Shown: piece by piece, positions 11,388 to 21,042 of the stretch
How positions within the stretch are numbered: position 1 is the stretch's first letter
How the letters are laid out: every line of letters starts with the position of its first letter
DNA from: Ischnura elegans
Taxonomy: Eukaryota > Arthropoda > Insecta > Odonata > Coenagrionidae
Length of the DNA stretch: 64,000 nt
Assembly (NCBI RefSeq): GCF_921293095.1
Contig: NC_060254.1
Location: forward strand, 105,486,917-105,550,916
Direction of reading: 5' to 3'
The notes under the pieces: generated by a model
Database searches by the model: none
What the model saw: the letters and a program-made list of their open reading frames with translations, nothing else
Told to the model about the DNA's origin: nothing
Program-made: the position numbers and the translations under genes

Positions 11388-12568
11388 CCTGGCCTGTGTT
11401 GGGCCGCCAAGACACCCTCCTATTCCGAAATTGACGAATTCTAATGTCAGAATACCAATATTGCCCAGTTCCTTGATGTAAATCATGTCCCATTCAACAG
11501 CATAATTAACACCGTCTTGGGTAAAAAAAATAATAATTTAATTTAATATGATTCAATCTCGTAAGATTCAATTCAATCTCAAGAGGGTGAGGATATAAAT
11601 TTCAAAATTAATTATTGTATTCCACACCCCCAGACTCCCCTGCAGTCCTCCCCCTGAATACTCCTGGCACCCTCTGCCCATGGCTGTCCACTGTCGTAAG
11701 ATGGCGCCCAGCACAGGCCTGCCTTTAACCCTTTCACACCAGACGTCGTGTGTGGCCGACGGGCATTTTCATACGCAGAAAACCTGACGTCAGGTATAGC
11801 TATCACAGATTTTTCAATGCAGACGACCGGATATATTGGCTCTGGCCGATTTGAGGGATGGTAAGTGACCACTGAGGTAGCAATTGTTGGATGCATTCAG
11901 GCCCGGCCTGAGACCCAGCTTAGCGAGTCTTTAGGGCCACTCCTTAGCAATTATAAGCCGGACCCTTCAACTCATTTATGATCATCCTCACCGTAGGAAT
12001 CCGTTGCAAAATGTTATGTTGTCAATAGTTTTTCCAATGATATATTTTGTGCATACTACAATTTTTTTTAATACTTTGAAATGAATTTTTCATTTTGTTC
12101 TGCGTGTAATTAATTTGTAAAGGAAATTTTAGTGTTAAAAAATAACAGACTTAAGGACTTAAAGCCTTATTACCTTATGCCGAGCTTATACATATTTACT
12201 AACTTTGTTGTTATTAACACAAGAAACCGGTTTAAAATTTCACAATGCTTAAAAAATACTTGTTATTCTTTTAGAAGAGTAAATTATTGAAAATCAAATA
12301 CAATGTTTGGTTGAAAAAACACTGGTAACGCAATAAGTTGACCATGGATTCGTGCTATGATAGGGATAGAGGGTGTGGTCCAGTGGGTGGGGTAAGGGAC
12401 GGACGCTAATCGCTGGGCTTTGAGCTTGGTGCCAAAACAGAGGGACAAAAATACACAGGCAACTCACACCCTAAACAGAGCTCAATACAGAGAGGTTTGA
12501 AATATTCTAATGCTACTTGTAGCACAAAAACGTTTTCCTATTCTAGCCGCCAGTGCCAAAGGGTTGAA
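11388..12568. mobile_element. Insertion in the array with piggyBac-like features
   Basis: In the sister unit (13133-13165), CCCTTAAATAAAGACAATAGG is continuous. In this unit the same sequence is split: GGCCCTTAA at 11383-11391, and GGGTTGAATGAAGATAATAGG from about 12560. The intervening 1.2 kb ends in CCAGTGCCAAAGGGTT. An internal TTAACCCTTTCACACCAGAC (11727-11746) with GACGTCGTG resembles a piggyBac MITE end. Sequence like 11728-11970 recurs at 20096-20290. The family call is tentative. Confidence 0.35.
11728..11970 (+). repeat. Dispersed repeat, copy A
   Basis: The blocks CGGGCATTTTCATACGCA, ACCTGACG, GCTATAGCT-like, TGCATTC, GAGACCCA and TTAGGGCCACT occur in the same order at 20096-20290. 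The two copies are well diverged but collinear. The TTAACCCTTT start of this copy suggests a piggyBac-type non-autonomous element. Confidence 0.5.
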
Positions 12569-12896
12569 TGAAGATAATAGGTATTCTTGGAAATTAACAT
12601 GTGCATTGAGGAAATGTTTTTTGAATGAAATGACACTAATACATAAAAAAATTATATTCAGAAAAATCAAAAAAAAAAAATAGATCTCATACCATTTTGA
12701 TGATCATCTGGAGGCTAGGGGCAGCTGTCTTTGCCCAAAATTCACACATAGTCAGGTGTTATGGCTGAAAATCAATTTACATGATATTCATTAGGAACCA
12801 TCTTAAAATGTTATTTGAATGATCCACCCTTATCATTATGTATGTTGTTGCTCCTGGAATTTGTTATAATAAGTATGATAAATTGCAAGTGCCAAT

Positions 12897-13132
12897 TGTA
12901 GCAGAAAGTACCTAACCTTGGGTTGGTATCTAAGGACTTTCCGTCGATGGGAAATGGTGAAAGACCCAAGGTTGGTACTGGTGGTTACTTCCGGTATTCC
13001 CCATTACGGGAAAGTGATATGTAATGTCAAATTAATGCCTCGTATGGTAGGAACTATCAAATAAATACATAGCCATCCAGTGCCAGCTTGCTCATTTAAT
13101 CTCTATCACCCTCCTGGGCTAAAAATACAACA
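12897..13132 (+). mobile_element. Solo LTR with 5-bp TSD
   Basis: A 236-bp insertion begins TGTAGCAGAAAG and ends AAAATACAACA, that is, TG to CA as in LTR retrotransposons. It is flanked by a perfect 5-bp duplication CCAAT (12892-12896 and 13133-13137). Collapsing it restores the GTGCCAAT-GACCCTTAA context seen in sister units of the array. An AATAAA-type signal (CAAATAAATAC) lies about 70 bp before the 3' end. No internal region is present, so it is a product of LTR-LTR recombination. The class (gypsy, BEL or copia) cannot be told from the LTR alone. Confidence 0.8.
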
Positions 13133-13467
13133 CCAATGACCCTTAAATAAAGACAATAGGTACCTACTCTTGGAAATTTATGAGTACCTTGAGGAAACAT
13201 TTTTTTTTGCGAAATCATTTGTGTCGTTGTTTTTCAATTTAATTCCATTTATTTCATCATTTTTTATTTCAAATTTACATAAATTAAAATCAAAAGTGAT
13301 GCAATCAAGAATATCTTTGCAGATATGGTCAGTGTTATTTAAAGCACATAAAAAATATATGTACTTTGTTAATAACAATATCTGGGTTTTTTTACTGCAT
13401 TGAAATAAAATGTTACTCCAAGCAAAACAGCATGTATGTATTTCCCTGTTAGTGTTTCTCATATTAG

Positions 13468-13660
13468 GAATGGTGGATTTAGGAGGGGGTGGGGGGAGCA
13501 CAGGGGCATGTGCACCCTTATACCCTTAAAAAATATACAAGATTTTTAATAATGTCCCATCATCATTGCATTCATTTTGTATTACGAGGTAGCCTAATGC
13601 CTCCCCATATCAAAATCCTTTTCTTGTGCCCCCCAGAGAGAAATCCTGGATCTGCCCCTG
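13468..13660. mobile_element. hAT-type MITE (GGCGGATCCAG family), copy 3
   Basis: The decayed left end is GAATGGTGGATTTAGG and the better right end is CCTGGATCTGCCCCTG. The interior, including CATTTTGTATTACGAGGTA, matches copy 1. The flanks CATATTAG (13460-13467) and CATATTTAG (13661-13669) are an 8-bp TSD with one indel. The sister unit at 16705-16720 (CTCATATTAGTACATG) shows the empty site. Confidence 0.8.
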
Positions 13661-14702
13661 CATATTTAGTACATATTTACACTATTATCCAACTAGACCA
13701 TGTACAATTACTTTTGATAGGTTCTCAAGGTATGCAGAAATATTTTAATACGAGTATCTTTTTTTTGTTCAGATTTCAAAATTCATTATCATCTCGAAAT
13801 TCAAAATCATTCATTACTTGTCCCAAAAGTTTCTTAGTACATACCTTGGCTGAAATGTCTTTTTAATGTTAAATCACAGGTTTGACAAACATACATATAT
13901 TTAAAGATGAAGCATTGAAAAGTCTTGGCTGTTGTTTAAATTATGTTCTCATTAAAAATTTGAGTGCACTAATACATATATTTTCTAACGCTCACAGGGC
14001 ATGGTTGCAAGTAATTTGTTGCAGTAAAGAAACAAAAAAATCATTAACAATCTGCCCTACAATCTATGACATTGTTGTGATACGACATCTGCTATCATCT
14101 CAAAAAAGGTAAAAATGGGTGATTGGTCAATTCCACAATTTTAAGAAATTCAAATACAAAAAGAATCTTTCACCAATTTGAATAAAAATCTTGGATCCAT
14201 ATTCACAAAATCTATATCTAAAAATATTTAAGATGCAAAAGTTATTAATAAAGGATACAGGAAGAGCATGGCCTTATATTTACAATGAGTTAAAAGAGGA
14301 AGAAAGCTGGCCACGGCGGGTAAGCTAAGAAGAGGGGCATGGTGGTCATTAAGTTATTCAGAGTTACAAAACCTCTAACTAGAAACTCTTTCCCGTAAAC
14401 AAAAGCTATCATAGCATTAATCAGTTTCTGGAGGAATTTGTCTACCATAAAGGTGTATGATTTTGAAAGTGTATGTATTTGTTTTTTTCATGAAATGAGA
14501 CCGATTTACATAAAATGTGTACCTAGAAAAATGATAACAAAAACAGATCTCATACCATTTTGACGATCTGCCAGAGGCTGGGGGCAGGGGTCATTCCCCA
14601 AATTATGCAGTGGACTCGTTCCAGTCACGTGTTATGGCTGGAAAATCAATTTACATGATATTATTTAGAAATCAGCTTAAATTGAACTATGGATGATCTA
14701 CC

Positions 14703-15184
14703 CCCAGTGAGAAATGGGTGGTGGAATCCACGTGGAACCCACGTGGAGATGTAACGTGGATACCACGTGTTTTTGGTCGTGGAATCAACGTGGAACCCAC
14801 GTGGAAATTTGGTGGAAAAATTAAAACAGCAGTAGGTGCTGTCCTAAAACCATTAAAACCTCAACCACTCTATATCTAAACCTTCTATGTATATGTGTGT
14901 CTATGATTTTTCATGTGCTCTCATGCCTGCCTTTCCACGAATTATATAAAAATAGAATGTGCGATACATTTTCACATAACTAGCGTGGTTTCAGGATGAT
15001 AAATGACGCAATGTCACCAGAGAGTTAAGTTCCACAAATTAGAAATTCTGTTTAACATTTTATGCTAATCACCACAAATCCGCTTGAAATCAATGTGGAT
15101 TCCACGTGGGTCCAACCACTCAATATCCACCACCACCATATATCCACGAGTCAACGTGGATTCCACCACCCATTTCTCACCGGG
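14703..15184. mobile_element. TIR element rich in CACGTGG repeats
   Basis: The 482-bp element has ends CCCAGTGAGAAATGGGTGG and CCACCCATTTCTCACCGGG, inverted repeats of about 30 bp with one mismatch. Immediately inside the left end are several CCACGTGG-type palindromes (14727-14815), with further GATTCCACGTGGG and CAACGTGGATTCC motifs near the right end. Comparison with sister array units (GATCTACCCTTATTATTACG, GATCCACCCTTATCATTATG) predicts an uninserted GATCTACCCTCATTATAAC site, giving a 2-3 bp TSD (CC or CCC). The superfamily is uncertain. Confidence 0.7.
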
Positions 15185-15254
15185 CCCTCATTATAACTTA
15201 TATTATTGCTCCTGGAATTTTTTATAAATAGTATGAAAAATTGCCTATGCCAAA

Positions 15255-16540
15255 TGGCCTATAAATAGAGGTCCGTGGAAGACATTTTATTTTTTGCTAA
15301 AATTCATTTTTAAACCATGTGATTTTTGTGTTATAGAAAATCTTGGCAGTGTTTTATAATGCTACAATTTTTCCACATTTATAGCCTTTTATTTTATGGA
15401 ACACGTTTCATGAATACTAATACTTTTATTAAGCATTTTACATAACATTTAACACAATTTCGATTGTACAAAATTTCTGATAAAACTAAATGAAGGAAAT
15501 GGTCAAGTATGTGGTATTGGCATATACGATCAGCTAATGGCAAATCCCCACTCCCTAATATATGTCTATACTTGGAGAGCCATTCCAGAATGTTTGGATT
15601 GTCAAGTTTCTCTACACTAAATAAAGCCTTTAAAAATGCTTCAGCAGTAGCGACAACAAGTTCCTCCTTCGCTTTCTTTGACTGAGTGACTGTGTGTTCA
15701 AATTCTTTAATTGCAAACTTAGCACAGTAAAATGTGCTCTGTCTTTCACAAAAAATCCTTCCGAGTTGAATTCACTTACCCTGGTATGAGCAGTAGCACT
15801 AGCTTTTGGAATTTTAAAATTCGTTTCCATCGTTCGATATTTAAAGCTGGAACCACGATAAATAACAGTCCAACAGCAAAACACAACCTCTCATAATGGT
15901 GTTTTCAAACTGATTGTGAGTGCTGGGTTATTACGGTATTACCGTAGTACTGTATAACTTACAAATTGGCCAAAATATTTCATGTCGTGGGTTCTCTTTC
16001 GATACCCCTCACCCAGGTGTTGAGGGAAGGTAGGACATGCAGCTAGATACAACAAAATCGCTTAGTTTTGATTACAGCTGTTGCCAGTCGGCCAGGAAAG
16101 GCAGTGAAATAAGTACATGTAACTCAAAATGATTGGATTCATAGAAACGGGAAAAATTATTTCCCATTTATCAATCCTGAAACATCTAGAATGAGGTTTT
16201 CTCACATGAAGAAATAGATGTTAGATTTGGCCAATGTCAAAATGCTTTCTTTTTGCATTGAAGCTCAGTGGAGATCCGAATATCCGACCGCTTATAAGGA
16301 GAACCCCTCTCCTCCTGTCCTTTCTGTTCCTACCTTCCCTTCCCCAAATGCTAGCACTTTGTGCCTTCAAATAACTATCCGTGTGTATGGATGTCTTTTA
16401 ATGAATCGAATCGCTCAGTTGACGGGATGGCACCGTTAACGGTCGCCTTGGTCACCACGACACCCATTTCAATGTGGCCCAGCAGTGCGCCGTTCACGGC
16501 GTGAAATACAGGCAGTGCTACAGAGAGGCCGCTTTCTGAA
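15255..16540. other. 1.3 kb insertion in the array carrying the CGGBP1-like frame
   Basis: The sister-unit order GCCAATGGCCCTTAA, then CTTGGAAAT, then GCAGATATGGTCAGTG is interrupted here between ATGGCCTATAAATAG (about 15258) and CCTGCAGATATTATCAGTG (about 16572). Terminal repeats were not identified. The right part (16250-16540) is GC-richer and unassigned. Confidence 0.35.
15394..15830 (-). pseudogene. CGGBP1-like / hAT-type BED-like zinc-finger protein fragment
   Basis: The minus strand starts METNFKIPKASATAHTR and reads VSEFNSEGFFVKDR. After one frameshift near 15745 it continues FYCAKFAIKEFEHTVTQS, KAKEELVVATAEAFLKALF, EKLDNPNILEWLSKY and DLPLADRICQYHI, with no stop for about 115 codons. 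The layout fits CGGBP1-like proteins, which derive from hAT transposases: a VSEF..(D/E)G start, a zinc finger with CxxC and TVxxHxxSxxH, then LxKLxNP..R.fL.KY. The second cysteine (C to F) and the histidines of the finger are lost, so the finger is dead. Confidence 0.5.
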
Positions 16541-16724
16541 GAAATGACTCTTTGCAATGAATAATTTCCCTGCAGATATTATCAGTGTTATTTTAAAGCA
16601 CATAAAAAACTATACTATATGTTAATACCAATATTTGGAGTTATTTTTTCTGCATTCAAATCAAGTTAAACAAAACAGCATGAAATTCCCTGTTAGTGTT
16701 TCTCATATTAGTACATGTTTACAT

Positions 16725-17641
16725 TACGAGAGGGGACCTAACGGTTGAGAGAGGGATCTGCTTTTCCCGTAAAGGGTTCCAAGCAGTGATATTTTCTGAG
16801 TCAGTGTGAGAATCCTGGTCTCTCTGAGTGCATCTGTTTGTCTTTGGGATTTTTTTGGTTAATCAACTTTTTCCGATGTAGCGAAAAGGTGTGATGGCTG
16901 ACTGGCGGGGTGGACATGCAGCAGTGAAGTTTATTTTATTTATTTTTTTTTTGAGGGGAAAACTCCCGCAGAAACTCTAGTGATGCTTAAAACTGCTTTT
17001 GGGAATAGTAATCTAAGTAAAGCACGTGTCTACGACTGGTTTTCTCATCTCAACAATGGACAGATGTCGATTGATGACCATCCTCATTAAGGGCACCCGT
17101 CAACATCAAGAACGGACGGCAATGTTGCAAAAATCCACTCCCTCGTTCAAGAAGATCGTTGCCGAACCATAGGAGAACTTTATAGGTATTTTGCAGAGGT
17201 TAAGGGAAACTATCCGGAGAAAAAGGGCTGATCTTTGGCACACAGGTGATTGGTTCTTCCACCATGACAATGTACCCGTCCACACCGCAATGTCCATGAA
17301 GTGGTTTTTGACAAAAAAAGGCATCACGCCAATCGTTCACCCCCACTTTTCACCAGATATTGCCACCTGTTACTCTCTCTACTTCCTAGACTGAAAAGGG
17401 ATATTAACGGAAAAGGTTTTGGGACGGTAGGTGAAGTAAAACAAAAATCGGTGAAAGGCCGAAAGAACATTGATTTTAGTGAATTAAAAAATTGTTTAGA
17501 AGTGTCGAAGTAACGATTAGATGAATGAATGTGTTGCAGTCAATGAGGATTACTTGGAAGGTGATAAAAATTTATAGAGAAAATATTGATTATTGAATAA
17601 GTTACTGCGCAATTCCTGTTATTTTTGGCTCCCCTCATGTA
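16725..17641 (+). mobile_element. Internally deleted mariner element
   Basis: TA dinucleotides at 16725-16726 and 17640-17641 bracket similar ends: CGAGAGGGGACC on the left and, read inward from the right, CATGAGGGGAGCC. The flanks AGTACATGTTTACAT and TTATCCAACTAGACC join exactly as in the uninterrupted sister unit at 13670-13695, confirming a TA insertion. At about 917 bp it is shorter than typical 1.3 kb mariners. Confidence 0.75.
16970..17515 (+). pseudogene. mariner transposase pseudogene
   Basis: The first part has the HTH domain of mariner (ETLVMLKTAFGNSNLSKARV, YDWFSHLNNGQMSIDD, HPSTSRTD, VQEDRCRTIGELY). It jumps directly to LRETIRRKRADLW, WFFHHDNVPVHTA, FSPDIA and a GFGTVGEVKQKS-like end. 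The central catalytic segment holding the first aspartate is deleted. The HDN aspartate remains, but the third acidic residue in the SPD(L)APCD motif is Y (ATCY). There are a stop and at least two frameshifts. Non-functional. Confidence 0.75.
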
Positions 17642-18000
17642 TTATCCAACTAGACCATTCACAATTACTCTTGATGGGAACTCTATGCAGATATTTTTTA
17701 TTGTGAGCACCTTATTTGGGTCAGATTTCAAAACTCACAATCATCTTGAACTTCAAACTATTCATTTCTTATCCCTAAACTATGTCTTAGTATGAGGGCT
17801 GGAATGTCTTTTTGAATGTCACATTACGGGTTTTACAAATATAGATATCTAAAGATGAGGTATTAAAATCTCAGGGAAATATTTAAATAAAGTTCACTTC
17901 AAAAACTACAATGCACTAATATGCTAATATACTAGTATGTTTTATAACGCTCACAGGGAATGGTTGCATGTAACTTGCTCTCCTAGATTTTAGTGACAAG

Positions 18001-18351
18001 ATTAAACAGTGGCATTTACCAGGACCTACGTCACCCTGGGCTTCCCAGGCAACTACCCAGGGTGGCGTAGCTAGGGGGCAACCAAACGCCCAAACAGCAA
18101 AATTAAATTGTTTTCCAATTTTAAAATTTTTTATTTTTTATTCTATCTCATGGTGCAAATTTATTTTTTATTTTTGCGGAAGAAAAGGTAGACTTTGTGA
18201 AAAAAAACTCATAAAGTTTCATGGCTATTATCCATGTATATAATAAAAATATATCACTGCCACTCATATTATGTTGGTTCTTGAAAAATATAAGTCTATT
18301 AAACTATTTGGATTAAAATGTTCTTATTATACCTCCGAAAATGCTCTCTGG
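18001..18351. other. Sequence with one possible hAT end
   Basis: CAGGGTGGCGTAGCTAGGGGG at about 18058 looks like a hAT-type left end, but no partner end or 8-bp duplication was found, possibly because the Tigger-like element inserted nearby. The rest is T-rich and unassigned. Confidence 0.3.
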
Positions 18352-18353
18352 TA

Positions 18354-19361
18354 CAGTGAGTCCTCGTTTAACGTTGTTGATTCGTTCCTGAAAAAGTCGA
18401 CGTTAAGCGAAACAACGTTAAACGATGCAGTGTTTCCCATAAGAAACAATGTAAAAAATTTAAATTGGTTCCTAGCCATGTTCCTAACAATCCATTTCTT
18501 CGTGAAGAATCCAGAATTTCCCGGGCGAGAATCCAAGGAGGCCAATTATCGGAGCCGTAACTTTAAGCAGACTTTGTGACCAATCGGGAGACACCTGAAT
18601 CAGGCCAAAACGAAAAAAATCTGAATCTGACACTCGGGAGCACGAGGATGAAGGGCGAGTCAATTTTCGTGATGATATGAATTCTTTAACCCGGCGGAAA
18701 TCGCGAGAAACATTCATTACTGATTATTCACTTCAGCATGATAACGATTCATTCGAAACGAAACGAATTTTCATAACGAAAAGGTTGGGAAGAAGGCATT
18801 ATTAAATGAAATATAAAAACTAAAAAGAAAGTATTTTAATGGCGAAACATCGATATTTTCAGTAACAGAAGAAATTTTAATTGTAAAAACTCGACCTGCA
18901 AACCTAAAACTCGACCGATCTCTCCAGCAGTTGCACCTTCTTCAATTCTTTTAATAATACCAAGTTTTTTTTTCTAATATCGCCGTTTTTTCTTCACGTC
19001 TGAAGAACCGCCAGGATAGCCACTCTTCTTCGTGGACATTTTTTTCGGTTGGCATCAGAAAAATAAACGGATAATGGGTAAATGAGGTGATAATTATTCG
19101 CTCAGACGCATATTTAACATACGCTACCCACGCCAACCTTTTCTGTCGAGCGAAAATTACCAATCGCATTAATATAGTAATATTTACTATACATCAGATG
19201 CGCTTGCGTCCTATTCGCCATTCATTTTTTTTTCGCCGCGCATAATTTGAACAACGTTATCGCGAAGCAATAACGACGTTAAATGATCAAGGGTTTCAAT
19301 TTTTGGGCAACGTTATCGTGAAACAACGTTAAACGGGACGACGTTAAACGAGGACACACTG
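18354..19361. mobile_element. Tigger/pogo-type element, non-autonomous
   Basis: A 1008-bp element with ends CAGTGAGTCCTCGTTTAACG and CGTTAAACGAGGACACACTG, flanked by TA at 18352-18353 and 19362-19363. CAGT..(A/T)CCTCGTTTAACG with TA duplication is the pogo/Tigger signature. Further GTTAAACG/AACGTT copies extend the ends, and the TTCCCATAAGAAACAAT block is also typical of that family. No DDE transposase frame remains. Confidence 0.82.
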
Positions 19362-19363
19362 TA

Positions 19364-20095
19364 TTTCTTTTTAACAAAAAATGTACACTGCATTACACAC
19401 AAAAGAGGTGATGCTACACAATGGCTCAGGGAGGGGTCAGGCTTTGGAGGATAGACCACTTCCGCCCCGAATTCAGAGAAATTTTTTAATTCATTTCATT
19501 TTACTTACTTAATTGCATTGACATTAATTATGGAAAAGTGTAAGGATCGATAGAATATCCCTGAGAAAGCTGTAAACCTCACCATTTTGAACCATTTACA
19601 TATCTTAAAATTTTCTGGGGGAGGTCCCAGCACCACCGGCTTACAATGGCAGGCATTCCATACCATCCAGATCCCACAGCATTGATTGTCCTCTCTAAAA
19701 TTCCCCTGTCCTTAATTCCTAGCTGTACCCCTTTCCCTGGACCACTTAATTGGTATACATAATTGAGGGGTATTCCATACCAAACCCCCCTTAGTAGGGC
19801 AACACAACAGCAGTTTGCTCTGTGTTTTCCCTTGAGCGGTCCCTGGTATTGATGTACAAGTCATTTATATTTTGACCGTAATAAAGATAAGAGTGCTATC
19901 CACAAGCATTCTTGTTCTTTTCCGAATCCAATCAATTCCGCATTACAATATTTGAGTGCTCGAATTTTGGGGATTTGATGGATTTTAGGGTGTTTGCAGA
20001 TTATAAAGCATACAAGCCTCAAAGTCTCAAAGTCTGGATCTACAGGCTTTATATAGTTGTGTTCGCTAGTTTCCTTGTGTTCACCCATCCCTATT
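19364..20095. other. Unassigned sequence with C/G-rich repeat fragments
   Basis: A CAGGGAGGGGTCAGG block at about 19428 and a GAGGTCCCAGCACC block at about 19620 look like worn MITE ends, but I could not pair them or see a TSD. Otherwise nothing is recognised. Confidence 0.3.
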
Positions 20096-20290
20096 TCCTT
20101 TGATGCCAAACGTCGGGTTGAATCGACGAGCATTTTCATACGCAAACGACCTGATGCCGGCTATAGCTGACATGGGGGAAGGAAGGTGACTGGTGAGATA
20201 GCTGTGGTCGTATGCATTCTGGCCCTGCCAGAGACCCAACTTAGGGAGACCTTAGGGCCACTGCACCGTAATTAAGCCCGACCCTCCCCT
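20096..20290 (+). repeat. Dispersed repeat, copy B
   Basis: Collinear with 11728-11970: CGAGCATTTTCATACGCA, ACCTGATGCC, GCTATAGCTGACA, GTATGCATTC, GAGACCCA and CTTAGGGCCACT, in that order. Confidence 0.5.
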
Positions 20291-20762
20291 TATGGGATCT
20301 GCTTTTATCCCACTCCACAATGTTGATTGTAATGCATTTACGTACATGAGTAGGCAAAAAATGTCTTGTGAACGCATAACTCAGCTAAAAGGTTTGCGCC
20401 GAGTGCATTTAAATGGGTTTATTATAGTATCCTTTGTGTTATGTTTTCACTTAGGGCGTGTCAAGAGGTGTGCCTACGCGGCAGGATGACCAGCCACAGA
20501 AATTGCATGATGTCGTACATGTGACATAAAACAAGCTAATGCAAAAACAACAAGAAAAAGGACAGGTGGGATACAACAAGAAGAGGAACTAAGGCGTTTT
20601 GGTAGGATGAGAAGTACTTGTGTACTAACTTGGGTAGCAATCTGTGCAGCCATGGTAATGCGCATAGCAGACAGACAAATAGACATCCACTTCTAAATAT
20701 ATGTAGAAGATGGTTAGCTAGATTTATAAAATCCCTTCTTACCTTTTATAGGAGGAATAGGG

Positions 20763-21012
20763 CAGGGGCGCAGCTAAGGACAAAGGCTGGGGGGTGGGTT
20801 TAGGCGCAGCTATAATACTTTGGGGTGTGGGGGTATTGCATAACCGCCTTAAGATTAATGGTGTAAAATGGCAACCATTACGGTTTTCTGAGGGATATGT
20901 GATTAATCCTAATACTATTCTATAAGTAATACAAATCCATTAAGTAAAATGGATTAAACTTAAAAATTTCTCTGAGCTCTGGAGGGGTTTTATCCCCCAC
21001 GCTGCGCCACTG
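20763..21012. mobile_element. hAT-type MITE (GGGGCGCAGC family)
   Basis: A 250-bp element with ends CAGGGGCGCAGCTAAGG and CACGCTGCGCCACTG, flanked by a perfect 8-bp TSD GAATAGGG (20755-20762 and 21013-21020). It is non-coding. Confidence 0.88.
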
Positions 21013-21042
21013 GAATAGGGGATGCTCAATTGAGTATTGAGT

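Larger units (their letters stand above)
9600..18000 (+). repeat. Diverged tandem array with nested insertions
   Basis: Several blocks recur in the same order and orientation. The GATCTCATACCATTTTGA block starts at 9624, 11171, 12683 and 14548. The ATTATCCAACTAGACC block occurs at about 10732, 13682 and 17641. The TGTTATGGCTG-CAATTTA block occurs near 9703, 10905, 11250, 12755 and 14632. A CTTGGAAATTAAC block, an AAAACAGCATGTATTTCCCTG block and a TTCTAACGCTCACAGGG block also recur. Unit spacing is about 1.5-1.9 kb, stretched by insertions of known elements. No unit has a convincing intact coding frame, though some share minus-strand frame fragments. The underlying unit could be a decayed gene family or a large dispersed repeat. 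Confidence 0.7.

Noticed and set aside
19861-20145. 94-codon minus-strand ORF as a transposase fragment
   Set aside because: Some protein-like composition, but no catalytic or zinc-finger motif could be identified.
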